From Mesorhizobium sp. B1-1-8 (GTDB taxonomy: Bacteria; Pseudomonadota; Alphaproteobacteria; Rhizobiales; Rhizobiaceae), in the NCBI RefSeq assembly GCF_006442795.2, contig NZ_CP083956.1:3635501-3699500 (forward strand): a stretch of DNA of 64,000 bases, written 5' to 3'. The position numbers were made by a program, and so were the translations under genes. The notes below the pieces were generated by a model. It did no database searches. It was not told the origin of the DNA and saw only the letters and a list, made by a program, of their open reading frames with translations. Within the stretch, counting starts at the first letter, position 1; every line of letters starts with the position of its first letter. Of the stretch, positions 17,049 to 25,736 are shown piece after piece.

Positions 17049-17588
17049 ATGGGGATTATCGGCGAACTCTGGCGAGAGTTTACGGTGGCATTCCGTGCGG
17101 GACGGCAGGGCGGAGAGGCACAACAGAAATTTCAGGACGACCAAGAGATACAGAGACTTGGTGCGCAGTGGGGCAAGGCCCGGACACCTGCCGAGCGCGA
17201 GCGGGCCGGGAAGGAGGCCATGAACTACATAATTCACGGACCTCAGGGCAAATCAGACGGTGCTCGTTTAGCTGAAACGAACGAGTTGGAATGGTCGGAC
17301 AACCCGGGCGCGCGCGAAGCCTATTTGATCAAGAGATGGCAAAACCCCTACTTTCCGCCGCCCAGGCGAATTTTTTCAAGAGAAGAGCTTTCTGAGGCAA
17401 GGAAGGACGACAGCGAGAAGGTCTTATTGGCGCAAGGTCTATTTTCCGCGCTCTCAAAGGAAAATTGGGGAGCTTCCCTCGCCAATGACCACTGGCGACT
17501 TGCACAAAGTTCGGGAAAGCCTCGACGAACTCATTCAGTTCGCGGTGAGCGTCGGCGGCCCGGCAAAAAACATAGCCCTGCAAGCTGA
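17049..17588 (+). CDS. Hypothetical protein, possibly the first part of a frameshifted gene
   Basis: From ATG 17049 (MGIIGELWREFTVAFRAGRQGG), with AAGGGG upstream. About 145 residues look genuine: charged and helical, with RIFSREELSEARKDDSEKVLLAQGLFSALSKENW. The last about 32 residues (WRLAQSSGKPRRTHSVRGERRRPGKK...) have the Arg/Pro/Ser-rich look of an out-of-frame translation. They overlap the start of the next open frame. The simplest reading is one gene of about 300 residues broken by a one-base change near 17485. Two overlapping genes are the alternative. Confidence 0.5.
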   Translation: MGIIGELWREFTVAFRAGRQGGEAQQKFQDDQEIQRLGAQWGKARTPAERERAGKEAMNYIIHGPQGKSDGARLAETNELEWSDNPGAREAYLIKRWQNPYFPPPRRIFSREELSEARKDDSEKVLLAQGLFSALSKENWGASLANDHWRLAQSSGKPRRTHSVRGERRRPGKKHSPAS

Positions 17589-17958
17589 CCGAATTCGAGA
17601 TGCGGTCATCATGACGATGCGCGAGGCATTTTCGGGCGACGACGATGCCTTAGAGAAGATTGAGAAAGCGGATACCTATCACAAGGACCATGTCAGAACA
17701 TTCTATCTGCCGATCGTGGCAGAGATTCTGAGCGACGAACGAACAACACCTAACGAGGAACTGGTTCCATCGCTTGTTTCGGAAGATCCAACAACGATTT
17801 CAATTGTACTCGATTTACTGCCCGACGAAGATCGAGTTAACATGCAAGCGGCGGCAATGAAGCTAATTCTACGGGTATTGGAGGAAGGGTACATCGACCC
17901 CCAACTGGACGAAAAGCTCGCAGTTCTTTCAAAATTAACATCCGCCGACATCGCCTAA
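17485..17958 (+). CDS. Hypothetical acidic protein overlapping the previous frame
   Basis: 157 residues from ATG 17485: VRESLDELIQFAVSVGG, then QADRIRDAVIMTMREAFSGDDDALEKIEKADTYHKDHVRTFYLPIVAEILSDERTTP. The C-terminal segment is helical (SIVLDLLPDEDRVNMQAAAMKLILRVLEEGYIDPQLDEKLAVL). It overlaps the previous frame by 104 bases in the +1 frame with no evident ribosome binding site, so it may be the second half of that gene. No known family is recognised. Confidence 0.5.
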   Translation: MTTGDLHKVRESLDELIQFAVSVGGPAKNIALQADRIRDAVIMTMREAFSGDDDALEKIEKADTYHKDHVRTFYLPIVAEILSDERTTPNEELVPSLVSEDPTTISIVLDLLPDEDRVNMQAAAMKLILRVLEEGYIDPQLDEKLAVLSKLTSADIA

Positions 17959-17980
17959 GGCGATCGGCTACGACTACATT

Positions 17981-18253
17981 TCACCGCGGGCGGGGGTTCG
18001 GGTTTATTATCCGCTGCACTTTGATAGCTGGTTCACCCAGGTTCGCAATACGAACCATCAGTTTTCGACGCTGGCGGCGTGTTAATGGTGCCAGCCGTAT
18101 ATATCCTCTTTTCAAAAACCGTTCGTTGGTTTGATTGCGCTTGGCACAGATCCCGGCGGGTCCAAGGTGGTCGGCTTGCCTGCGGGCGAGGTCGATTAAG
18201 TCCAGATGATCCCGGTTTGTCTTGCCGATCCAAAGTCTGAGTCCGCGGTACAT
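17981..18253 (-). CDS. Small basic hypothetical protein (uncertain)
   Basis: 90 residues (MYRGLRLWIGKTNRDHLDLIDLARRQADHLGPAG...), with a basic C-terminus (RRQRRKLMVRIANLGEPAIKVQRI). Arg/Lys content suggests nucleic-acid contact. It has no recognised domain and its composition is not far from random. It lies convergent to the preceding gene and next to the broken mucR, so it may itself be a remnant. Confidence 0.35.
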   Translation of the reverse strand: MYRGLRLWIGKTNRDHLDLIDLARRQADHLGPAGICAKRNQTNERFLKRGYIRLAPLTRRQRRKLMVRIANLGEPAIKVQRIINPNPRPR

Positions 18254-18408
18254 GGATTACGCTCCTACAAGTTCACAAGAAGCGTATCAGAGACGCCAGT
18301 CCGTGGGTAGAGGCCTCGAATATCCGAAGCGTTCATGACGCCTTCGTGCTTTGAGAGTCGGTGCCGTTCAGCTTCGCGAAAACCGCAAACCAAAAGCGGT
18401 AGTCGCGC

Positions 18409-18808
18409 TCACGCCCATCGCGCAATGGGCTGCTGCAGTAGCTGCGTCCGGTCCGTAGACCGGGCGGCCGAGTAGTTTGGCGCGACCATAGGATAATCCT
18501 TTGCCAGCCCCACTTCGCCCGGTACTCGTCGGGCGTCATGCCGTGCTTGGTAGCCAGATGCCGCTTAAGCGACTTGTATTTGTGGCCGTCTTCAAGGCTG
18601 ATGATGTAGTCCGGAAACACTGATCGGGATTGACTGCCGGCTTCGGGGCTGGTGCTTCTGCTGGAATTGCCTGTCCAATATTAGTGAGTGCCGAATTCAC
18701 GCTGGCGATCAGATCGGGTTATCGAGCTACTGGAACCGGGTTCTTCTGGACATACGCGGAAACGATATCCGCAGTAAGTTCGATCAGGTTGTTGGCTTCT
18801 TCGGACAT
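18409..18808 (-). pseudogene. Broken MucR/Ros-family regulator
   Basis: The parts of a MucR protein are all present but in pieces. MSEEANNLIELTADIVSAYV and KNPVPVAR begin at ATG 18808. An in-frame TAA follows near 18717, but the same frame continues as PDLIASVNSALTNIGQAIPAE. A frameshift near 18622 leads to SVFPDYIISLEDGHKYKSLK with HLATKHGMTPDEYRAKWG (the zinc-finger region). A second frameshift near 18510 leads to LAKDYPMVAPNYSAARS. Intact MucR regulators control exopolysaccharide synthesis and motility in rhizobia. This copy, in the island, is inactive. Confidence 0.85.
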
Positions 18809-19160
18809 CACAATGCTCCAAGATTTAAACCACACGCTGATATCGCCCAAGACGCGCAACCAATCCAGCCTGCCGTGAATGGTCAGGGGGCCAGGGGTGT
18901 TGAACGTCACGTTTGGCGCTACTTTGGCGTGAGGGCGAGCCGGGCTCACAACGGAAGTGGGATACGGATGAAAGGCAAATTGCGCCCAAGACCTGATCCC
19001 ACAAATAACCGGCCAGCCCTAAATTGTTGGCACAGAGTTGCCTTCGCTCCATAAACAAAGAGCCCCCTTCATCTCGGAAATGTTTCTGTTGAAAGTCTTA
19101 TGAAGGGCTTTCATCATAAAATACGTGCTCATCCTTGATTTGGGGAGGGGGAGAAGGTCC
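18809..19160. other. Intergenic region between the mucR remnant and the lipoprotein gene
   Basis: 352 bases. The stretch contains the divergent upstream regions of the two genes. Short frames on the minus strand simply extend mucR upstream in frame. I see no RNA gene, repeat or attachment site. A purine-rich run (GGGGAGGGGGAGAAGG, 19142-19157) supplies the ribosome binding site of the next gene. Confidence 0.4.
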
Positions 19161-20009
19161 ATGAGGGTTTTTGTAAGGAGCTCGCTGGGGGTTTGCTTCG
19201 CTCTTTCGAGTTGTGCCAGCGTCCCAAATTTGCCAACTGACGTTGGCCTCCTACGCATTTCTGACATTGTCGACAACATCCGCTGCGACCTGAAAGAGGG
19301 TCGCGACGGCCGGCCCAAAGCAGATCCCCCGGTTCACCCTGCTACCTTCCTGACTGACAAGGGAAAATGGGCCGCGGCGGTTGAACTGTCGTTGAACGTT
19401 GTGGCGACGGGCGGCGGCGATGTCAGTGCGGGAAATGAAGTACCCTACATTCCCCAGACGGGCACGTTTGCGTTGGCAACGAACGCCACCGGAACCGCAG
19501 ACAGGCTGGTGGGGTACAAGTTCACTATCGGCTTAAGTCAGCAAGACCCTATCGTGTGCGATACAGACGCCGTCAATGGGCGCCGTGCTCACGGATCACG
19601 GCTTATTGGTAACTTGAAGATCGCGGACTGGCTTGCACAGGTCCAGGACGCCTACGCGGATACTAAGACCCCGCCAGATTCGGTATCCTACGTCATGGGG
19701 TTCACGCTGGAGCAGGGCGCCTCGGCGAGCGTCAAGATCGTCACGATACCTTTCGATACGGGGCATGCCAGCCTAGGCGCGGGCTGGAAAACCACTTGGA
19801 AAGACGTCAATAAAATCAGCATCGTTTTTGCGCCAAAGGCCGAAGAAAAGCCCAAACCCAAGCAGGCGCCCGAACGCGCGAATCCGCTGCCGAAAGGCCA
19901 ACCCATCAAGAAGGTTCCCGCTCCGCCGCCGGTTGACCCAGCCGCCAAGGACAAACTGCTGAACGATCTGAACCTGCTCATCCTTCAGCAGAGCCTGAAT
20001 AAGAGCTAA
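19161..20009 (+). CDS. Lipoprotein of unknown function
   Basis: 282 residues from ATG 19161 (MRVFVRSSLGVCFALSSCAS), with a purine-rich site upstream. Lipobox LSSC at residues 15-18. The body (residues 30-220) has beta-rich features (NEVPYIPQTGTFALATNATGTADRLVGYKFTIG). The C-terminal tail is a Pro/Lys-rich linker (PKAEEKPKPKQAPERANPLPKGQP, then APPPVDP) ending in a Leu-rich helix (LLNDLNLLILQQSLN). That suggests an outer-membrane-anchored domain with a flexible tether. I do not recognise the family. Confidence 0.7.
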   Translation: MRVFVRSSLGVCFALSSCASVPNLPTDVGLLRISDIVDNIRCDLKEGRDGRPKADPPVHPATFLTDKGKWAAAVELSLNVVATGGGDVSAGNEVPYIPQTGTFALATNATGTADRLVGYKFTIGLSQQDPIVCDTDAVNGRRAHGSRLIGNLKIADWLAQVQDAYADTKTPPDSVSYVMGFTLEQGASASVKIVTIPFDTGHASLGAGWKTTWKDVNKISIVFAPKAEEKPKPKQAPERANPLPKGQPIKKVPAPPPVDPAAKDKLLNDLNLLILQQSLNKS

Positions 20010-20307
20010 TTAAGCATCGCCAAATGGCGAGCCTGTGCTGGCTCCAGGCGCACGCATGCCCAAATTCTCTGCCGTTACACCGCCATAGAGGCCGCATCAT
20101 ACAGCGCCCTTCGCCGGGGGCGGTCGGCCCCGCATCCCGCCTGGCGGCGGCGCTATGCTGATGCTCCTTCGGCCACCCTGTTGAACCGGTCTCAGGGCCA
20201 CGAACTTTCTCCAGCACCGAACTGACTTGGTCCCGCTGGCGGGCATTTCGGTGCTTCCGCTTTGTACGCCCGTTTTCCTTGGTGGCCGAATAGACGGCCA
20301 GCGCCGA

Positions 20308-20916
20308 CTAAGAATGTGAATTGATGTACGTGAATTTCCTGTTGAAGGCCGCCTGCAACTGGGGATCGTTCGGCAACGCACCGCGATAGGACTGGACCCA
20401 TTGGTCGATCAGCTTCTGCATCAGATCCCTGTTGACATAAGTCTGGCTGAAATCGATGGCCTTCGGACCAATTGCCCGCACCCTCCAACCGTTTTTGGTT
20501 TGCGTTTCATGCACAAGCGCGCACCTTATGTCGGTGTAGAACGTCTCCGCCTCTGCGTCAGACGTCACGACAGAGGTGAACGGCGCCTCACTTGTCAAGA
20601 ATTCCTTATAGAGCCGTCGGCTTGATCCGTATTCGTCATTGACGCCCCAAGGGGCGCCGGAGTGAAAGTTCCACCCCTTTTTTAAGGCTGCGAGGAATTC
20701 AATCAGCGCACATTGAATGGTGAGGATCGTAAAACCCTCACCGTGCAGAGGGCCTTTCTGCAAAGCTCGTATCGGGACAAGGTAACGTTTCTGTATTCGG
20801 TCGGACAGGCAAACACTGAAAGCAGCGTCCCAGTCTGCTGCCGTAGGGCCGGCCTGTAAGACAGCCTCAATCTGCGGCCACTGGCCCGGAAACTTCATTT
20901 TCAAAATTGTAGACAT
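20308..20916 (-). CDS. Hypothetical protein
   Basis: 202 residues from ATG 20916 (MSTILKMKFPGQWPQIEAVLQ). AGGGGG lies about 6 bases upstream, and the longer in-frame extension to 21027 looks non-coding. Mixed alpha/beta composition without membrane segments. A conserved-looking 'DIRCALVHETQTKNGWRV' segment has the R-x4-H spacing (RCALVH) seen in HEPN-type proteins, which would make a HEPN-like RNase possible but unproven. It lies divergent to the ParB-like gene. Confidence 0.6.
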   Translation of the reverse strand: MSTILKMKFPGQWPQIEAVLQAGPTAADWDAAFSVCLSDRIQKRYLVPIRALQKGPLHGEGFTILTIQCALIEFLAALKKGWNFHSGAPWGVNDEYGSSRRLYKEFLTSEAPFTSVVTSDAEAETFYTDIRCALVHETQTKNGWRVRAIGPKAIDFSQTYVNRDLMQKLIDQWVQSYRGALPNDPQLQAAFNRKFTYINSHS

Positions 20917-21066
20917 GGCACCCCCTGAGAAAAGGGTAAGGCTTCTTAGAGATGATGGGAAGAGAGGCGCGCGGCCCTCTCTCCCCGCAAGCCTCGCCGC
21001 AAGGCAGGGGTTCAGGGAGGCCTGCACCCATCAGGTCAATCCCTGAAACCAACAAGGAGCAAGACC

Positions 21067-21747
21067 ATGAACACGAATGAAATCACCATCCCGCTCGGCA
21101 AGCTGGTGCCGAACAAAGCCAACGTCCGCCGCGTCAATTCCGAGGCGGGGAGGACGGAACTGGCGGCCAGCATCGAGGCCCACGGCCTCATCCACAACCT
21201 TGTGACCCGCAAGGCCCCGAAAGGAGCCAATTTCGAGGTGGTCGCCGGAGGGCGGCGTCTGGGGGCGCTGCGGTTGCTGCTGGAGGAAGGGCGCACCGTG
21301 CAGGGGGTGGCCGTTACCAAAGACTATCCGGTCAGGGCTGTCCTGCGGGAGGAAGGCAGCGACACCGAAATTTCGCTGGCGGAGAACGACCAGCGTGAGC
21401 CGATGCATCCTGTGGACGAAGTCATTGCCTATCGCGACCTAGTGGAACAGGGAATGGCGGCCGAGGACATTGCCTCCCGTTTCGGCAAGTCGGTTGTCAC
21501 CGTGCGCCAGCGCGTGAAACTCGCCAATCTTTCGCCACGCATTCTCGATGTCATGCGCGCAGGGGAACTGACGCTTGAACTGGCCAAGGCCCTTGCCGTC
21601 AGCGATGACCACTCCGCGCAGGAGGCGGCTTGGTTCGAGCAGGATGGGTCGAGCCGCAACCCGGCCAACCTTCGTTCCTTTCTGACCAGTGCCCATGTGC
21701 GCGGTACCGACCGGCTGACCCGCTTCGTCGGCGCAGCAAACAGATGA
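21067..21747 (+). CDS. ParB/Spo0J-family protein, short (probably truncated)
   Basis: 226 residues from ATG 21067, with AAGGAG about 6 bases upstream. It has an N-terminal ParB domain: LVPNKANVRR, then ELAASIEAHGLIHNLVTR, the nucleotide/DNA-binding FEVVAGGRRLGALRLLLEEG, and AENDQREPMHPVDEVIAYRDLVEQGM. A KorB-type helix-turn-helix follows (AEDIASRFGKSVVTVRQRVKLANLSP). Plasmid and island ParB-like proteins of this type usually run 600-700 residues. This one stops soon after 'TRFVG', so the C-terminal part appears lost. No parA is adjacent. Confidence 0.8.
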   Translation: MNTNEITIPLGKLVPNKANVRRVNSEAGRTELAASIEAHGLIHNLVTRKAPKGANFEVVAGGRRLGALRLLLEEGRTVQGVAVTKDYPVRAVLREEGSDTEISLAENDQREPMHPVDEVIAYRDLVEQGMAAEDIASRFGKSVVTVRQRVKLANLSPRILDVMRAGELTLELAKALAVSDDHSAQEAAWFEQDGSSRNPANLRSFLTSAHVRGTDRLTRFVGAANR

Positions 21748-22407
21748 CATGCCGGAGCCGACCCGGCCGCGACGGAGGACAAGGCTGTGCTGCGTCTCAA
21801 AGGTGTCACCTGCTTGGAGGCTGGAGAGACGGCAGACTTACGCAGAATCACGAGATTTGAGAGTGAATATAAGCTCGCGCTAACTAACGATGGATTGGGT
21901 TTTCTGAGCAAAATTTAGGCAAACAGTCGTGACCTACACCGGGATACCCGGCAAAAATATTAGGGCAGGGGATGTTGGAGCCATTGCGAATACGACCATC
22001 CCGTCCGACGGGGGTGATCCCCATCGATTTCCTGGTCCTTCTCGGAGGGGCAATCTGCGATGGAAACATCGGTGAAGAATAATTTTGGTATTCATGTACT
22101 TCCATGTAAAAATTTTATCGCAAATGTTACATTAAAGTGAAGTAATGATGAATACCAGAGACCTAAAAATGACTAAAATACAAATGATTACATATTTCGA
22201 TTATACCGTATTATCGTACGGATGGCCTTCACACTGTAGGGGTCGTAGGTTCGAATCCTATACCGCCCACCATATTTTTCAAATATTTGCGCAAAGGGAT
22301 ACCGTGCTAATCTAGCTCATGTAACCTGTAACCGTAGAGGCTCTAGTCGAAAAATGGCCATTACGGGGCGGCATCTCTGAAGCTGATCGACGGCAAATCC
22401 TATAGCT
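21748..22407. other. AT-rich junction region between two accessory segments
   Basis: 660 bases without a full gene. The first about 170 bases continue open (ending near 21918, ...ADLRRITRFESEYKLALTND...) and look like the tail of an unrelated truncated gene. From about 22070 to 22220 the sequence is strikingly AT-rich compared with its surroundings. It then enters the tRNA 3' fragment at 22222. Together this looks like a recombination junction between islands. Confidence 0.6.
22222..22272 (+). tRNA. 3' fragment of a tRNA, probably tRNA-Val(CAC) (partial; island att remnant)
   Basis: The sequence holds an anticodon loop (TTCACAC, anticodon CAC), a variable region GGGGTC, a T-arm GTAGG-TTCGAAT-CCTAT with matching stem, and the acceptor strand ACCGCCC followed by A-CCA. 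The 5' half is absent: the 5' side of the anticodon stem pairs badly with its 3' partner and no D-arm precedes it. Such 3' ends with CCA are the classic duplicates left by tyrosine integrases that insert into tRNA genes. Confidence 0.8.
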
Positions 22408-24271
22408 CTAGCTTGGTCCCTGGGCGCCAGTAGTGACAGGGGAGGCGATCGGAATGCAGGTGTCGGGATCCAGGCCATAGAAATGTGCGAATTGTCTCTT
22501 GGCGATTGCGATTAGCCCGGAATTTTCGGAGTTGCCGGTGAGCCATTTGAAATCGTAACGAAAAGGCCCTGGCTCGAGGACCCATTGCAGAGCAAGGTCG
22601 AACACGAGCATCCCACCAAAGAAGTTGTTGACGAGCGCTTTGATGCTTTCGGGGCTGCGACCAGACACGGCGCGAGGGAATATCTGTTCGCTGTCAGCTC
22701 TGTCCTGAAACAGGGACAAATGGGTGATGAAGAGCGACCCAGCCTCGGGCTTGAAATCGTCTCCCGTCATCCAGATGCCCGGCCAGCAGAAAAATTCAGG
22801 CCGCCGCCGCTTATCCCTGCAAAAAGCTATGTGGTGTGAAACCATGACCCTGACGGGCATATTCTTGCTTGCATAGTTGAATGTACGATGCTCCTCCATC
22901 AGAGCATCGACAGGTCCGTTATCGCCGAGCAACTCGATCACAGCATCAAGACCCTTTCGCGGATCATCATAGCCGCACCGCTCTGTCAGTTGCGCCGCTA
23001 TAGATTCATACTCAATCGCGGAGAACCTTTGCACGGCTTGGGCAAGCTCGGGGGCTTCCGCCGCAGCGAGGCAAAATCGGGTGAAGCGCGCGCCCGGGTC
23101 CACGTCGCAGATGAAATCCTCGAAAGACTCGATGTCGAGCGGAAATCCCCTTGTTGGGTTGATTGCCAGATCGCAGATCAGAAGAAACAGACCGACGATC
23201 GGGCTGTCATGTCGTTCAGGCCACTCTGTCCCGGTAAGTCTCAGGAATACTTCAAACGCGTCGATATAAGGAGGCGCAAAAATAGCCCTGGTCCCGATAC
23301 GTCTGAAGCAGCTCGGGACCTCCTGATGAAGCCAAAAACTGGATTTGGCAAAAGCGGGCCTGGCCTTCGAAAATTTCCTGAATACCGACCTCGGCGAAAG
23401 GTGGACGCCAGCCATGATAGAAGCCTTCGCATCGGCGGAGTTGAAGCTGGAGGAACTGCGGATCCCAGCGACCAGGATCAGGAAATTGGCCCTCCGCTAG
23501 ATCGCAGGAGCCAGTGATTGCATAGACGGTTTCACCATAGGTCTTGAGGTAGCTGTGACCGACGCTCTCGAAATAGGGCGTCCGCTCGAGTGAAAGGACG
23601 GCCTTGGGCGAGCAGGCGAGTTGCTTGTAGAAGTTGATGTCTAGCGCGTTGTTGACCGCAATGTTAGCGGCGGCAAGGACTGGGTCGGAGTGCGTCTTGC
23701 CGTCGATCATAGCCTTATAGGCCCAATCCTTTATCGGTTTCATGCCGCCGACGCCCCGCGCATAGGTCTGGAGAAACTCCATGCTGCCATAGACTTGTGC
23801 CGGGTAGGCCAGGCTGAGGATGAGGCCCGCAGTGGAGCCCATGTGCTGCCACCAATGCACGGTTTCGTGCAGATAGGTAGAATAAGCTTGGAGCAGTTCG
23901 CCTACGTCATAGCCATCTATTTCGCCCCGGGTGAGAGCGTCGACAAGCTCATGGGCACGAGGACTCAGGCGCAGAACGAAATGTTCCGTCGTATAGGTTC
24001 CATGGGCTCCCAGCGTGGCGTGGAACACCAGCGGATCGCGAGCCGGATTGAGTAGATGGGGATCAAGATCTGAGAAATGGAGCATGGGGAAGTATAACAG
24101 AGATTGAGTTCCCAAGCGGACGGAATCGATACAGTCGCTGATTTGCTCCAGTCGCTCCGGGCGATCGTATTGGTTGGAAGAGACGTCGCGCCAGACGCGG
24201 CTCTCAGGGCTGCGTTTGACGAGACATTTTGCGCCATCTGCGGCCGGGACGAGGCTTTCGACGAACCCCAA
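22408..24271 (-). pseudogene. Frameshifted HExxH-type putative metalloprotease (last gene of the ubiquitin-like operon)
   Basis: Two overlapping frames make one protein of about 620 residues. The first (24271 to 23252; start TTG 24271 or ATG 24085) carries YSTYLHETVHWWQHMGSTAG, a zinc-metalloprotease HExxH motif, and later QEIFEGQARF, a possible third ligand. It ends ...RDQGYFCASLYRRV. Removing one base from a five-T run (minus strand, about 23276-23281) joins it to ...YFAPPYIDAFEVFLRL, continuing to 22408. The lesion is either a true frameshift, phase variation or a sequencing error. The family is not recognised. It lies 29 bases after the preceding gene, so it belongs to the operon. Confidence 0.65.
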
Positions 24272-24300
24272 ATCGAGACGTCGAACTGAGATGGCTCCTA

Positions 24301-24978
24301 CTAGATACGGTCTTTGAGGGCGTCGATGGCGTCGAGAGCTTTCCGCCTACGCGCAATGGCGTCGGTTAGCAGGGCCTCTAATTTGGCGTTATGCGCATCG
24401 ACCTGTGCTTTTGAATATCCGACATACACTCGCAGGGTTTGTTCTTGGCTATCGATCTCGCGTTTCAATGTCTCCGCGTCGTTCCGGCCTTCCATGCCAA
24501 TAACGATGCGGCCGCCAGTGACAAGACCATGGGGCAAAACACTCGAATAAGGATTGGTCTTGAGCGAAAATAGCGCTGGCTCGCCAGTGAATGCGAAGCT
24601 GCGGGTCGCGCGCACACCATCGATCATAACTGCACCATCAAAAACGTCGTGGACTTGCACACGCGTTTCGCTCACATCCTTTTGAGGATTCTCGAAGTCT
24701 ACCTGCAACGGTTCCACGCGAGCACCTGGCAGATGCTGCTGGGTGATCTCGGCGTCGGTCTTGCCTAAATCCGCCTTAGTGACGTTCTTGCGCACGTGCT
24801 CGTCAATCGCGCCCACTTGGGCCCGGAGGTAATTGTCTAAATCATTTTTCCGGAAGAGTGCTTCACCGATAATCATGCTATCCCTCGTTATGTTTGATAA
24901 GGACACTATCACGTAAGGTGCGGCCAACAGGCCGATGATCAAGGCGGCTGGCGCCAGCTTATTTGCCGACGTGCTCAC
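24301..24978 (-). CDS. Single-span membrane-anchored protein of the ubiquitin-like operon
   Basis: 225 residues from GTG 24978 (MSTSANKLAPAALIIGLLAA). One N-terminal helix (APAALIIGLLAAPYVIVSLS) is followed by a soluble part with a beta-rich middle (RVEPLQVDFENPQKDVSETRVQVHDVFDGAVMIDGV) and a C-terminal helical, coiled-coil-like region (QVDAHNAKLEALLTDAIARRRKALDAIDALK). It starts 22 bases after the four-helix membrane gene. A role as membrane effector or scaffold is inferred only from context. I find no family match. Confidence 0.65.
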   Translation of the reverse strand: MSTSANKLAPAALIIGLLAAPYVIVSLSNITRDSMIIGEALFRKNDLDNYLRAQVGAIDEHVRKNVTKADLGKTDAEITQQHLPGARVEPLQVDFENPQKDVSETRVQVHDVFDGAVMIDGVRATRSFAFTGEPALFSLKTNPYSSVLPHGLVTGGRIVIGMEGRNDAETLKREIDSQEQTLRVYVGYSKAQVDAHNAKLEALLTDAIARRRKALDAIDALKDRI

Positions 24979-25001
24979 CGGACTTCAAGTCGATTGACGC
25001 G

Positions 25002-25736
25002 TCACTCCGCTTTCATCTGCACAATCAGGGTTTCGCAACTGAGCGTGAGCTGGCGGGCGTAGGCCTTCGACGCTTCAAGCACGGCCCGTTTCGTGACGCC
25101 AAAAAGCAGGTAAAGCGCATGCACCGCAGCAAGAATCCCCAATGCAACGAGCTTTCCATGGGTCAGTTCGGCAAAATCCGGCTTGTAATAGATGATCGCT
25201 GCGGCGGCCGCGATGGTCAACAGGTTGAGGGCGATACCGTAGGGCTTCAGCGCGAGCAGGTTGCGGTAATAGCCGTAGGTAATGTTCTCGTTGAACAGTA
25301 TCCGGAACTTGTCGGTATCGCGGGTGTTCTCGCGCAGCCAGTTGTAGCACTGGACATAGAAGGCAGCGGCTTCGTCCGGATCCTCGATTTCCATATCGCG
25401 GGTAGGTGCCGGCTGCTCGATCTGCTTGGCAAGAAACTGCCGGTACCGTTGCTTGGTCTTGTGATCGAGCGTCTTGTCGGGGTGGCTGAGTTCGCGGTTC
25501 TCCGGGCGCCCACCAGTGGTCGCAAACAGCTGCCGTTCCTTACGCTTGCCGAGCCGGCGCGCGATGTTGGAAGCCGCAAAGAACAGGACCGTGACGGCGA
25601 CCCCGATAATCGCTTCCGGCAGGCTGGGTTGGACCCAGTTGAAGGCCAGGACGATCAGCACAATCACCGGCGCGACGGCCAAGGCCGCCGGCGCTAGGCG
25701 CGCCTTGATCGAATAGGCGTCGAGATAGTCGTTCAT
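25002..25736 (-). CDS. Four-helix membrane protein, candidate effector
   Basis: 244 residues from ATG 25736, overlapping the stop of the E2-E1-JAB gene as ATGA, so translation is coupled. Two helices lie near the N-terminus (LAPAALAVAPVIVLIVLAFNW; EAIIGVAVTVLFFAASNIA) and two near the C-terminus (ALNLLTIAAAAAIIYY; LVALGILAAVHALYLLFGV). Between them is a cytosolic stretch of about 110 residues. The pairing of membrane helices with a conjugation enzyme recalls membrane-disrupting effectors of defence systems (2TM and SLATT-like), but I cannot place it in a named family. Confidence 0.7.
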   Translation of the reverse strand: MNDYLDAYSIKARLAPAALAVAPVIVLIVLAFNWVQPSLPEAIIGVAVTVLFFAASNIARRLGKRKERQLFATTGGRPENRELSHPDKTLDHKTKQRYRQFLAKQIEQPAPTRDMEIEDPDEAAAFYVQCYNWLRENTRDTDKFRILFNENITYGYYRNLLALKPYGIALNLLTIAAAAAIIYYKPDFAELTHGKLVALGILAAVHALYLLFGVTKRAVLEASKAYARQLTLSCETLIVQMKAE

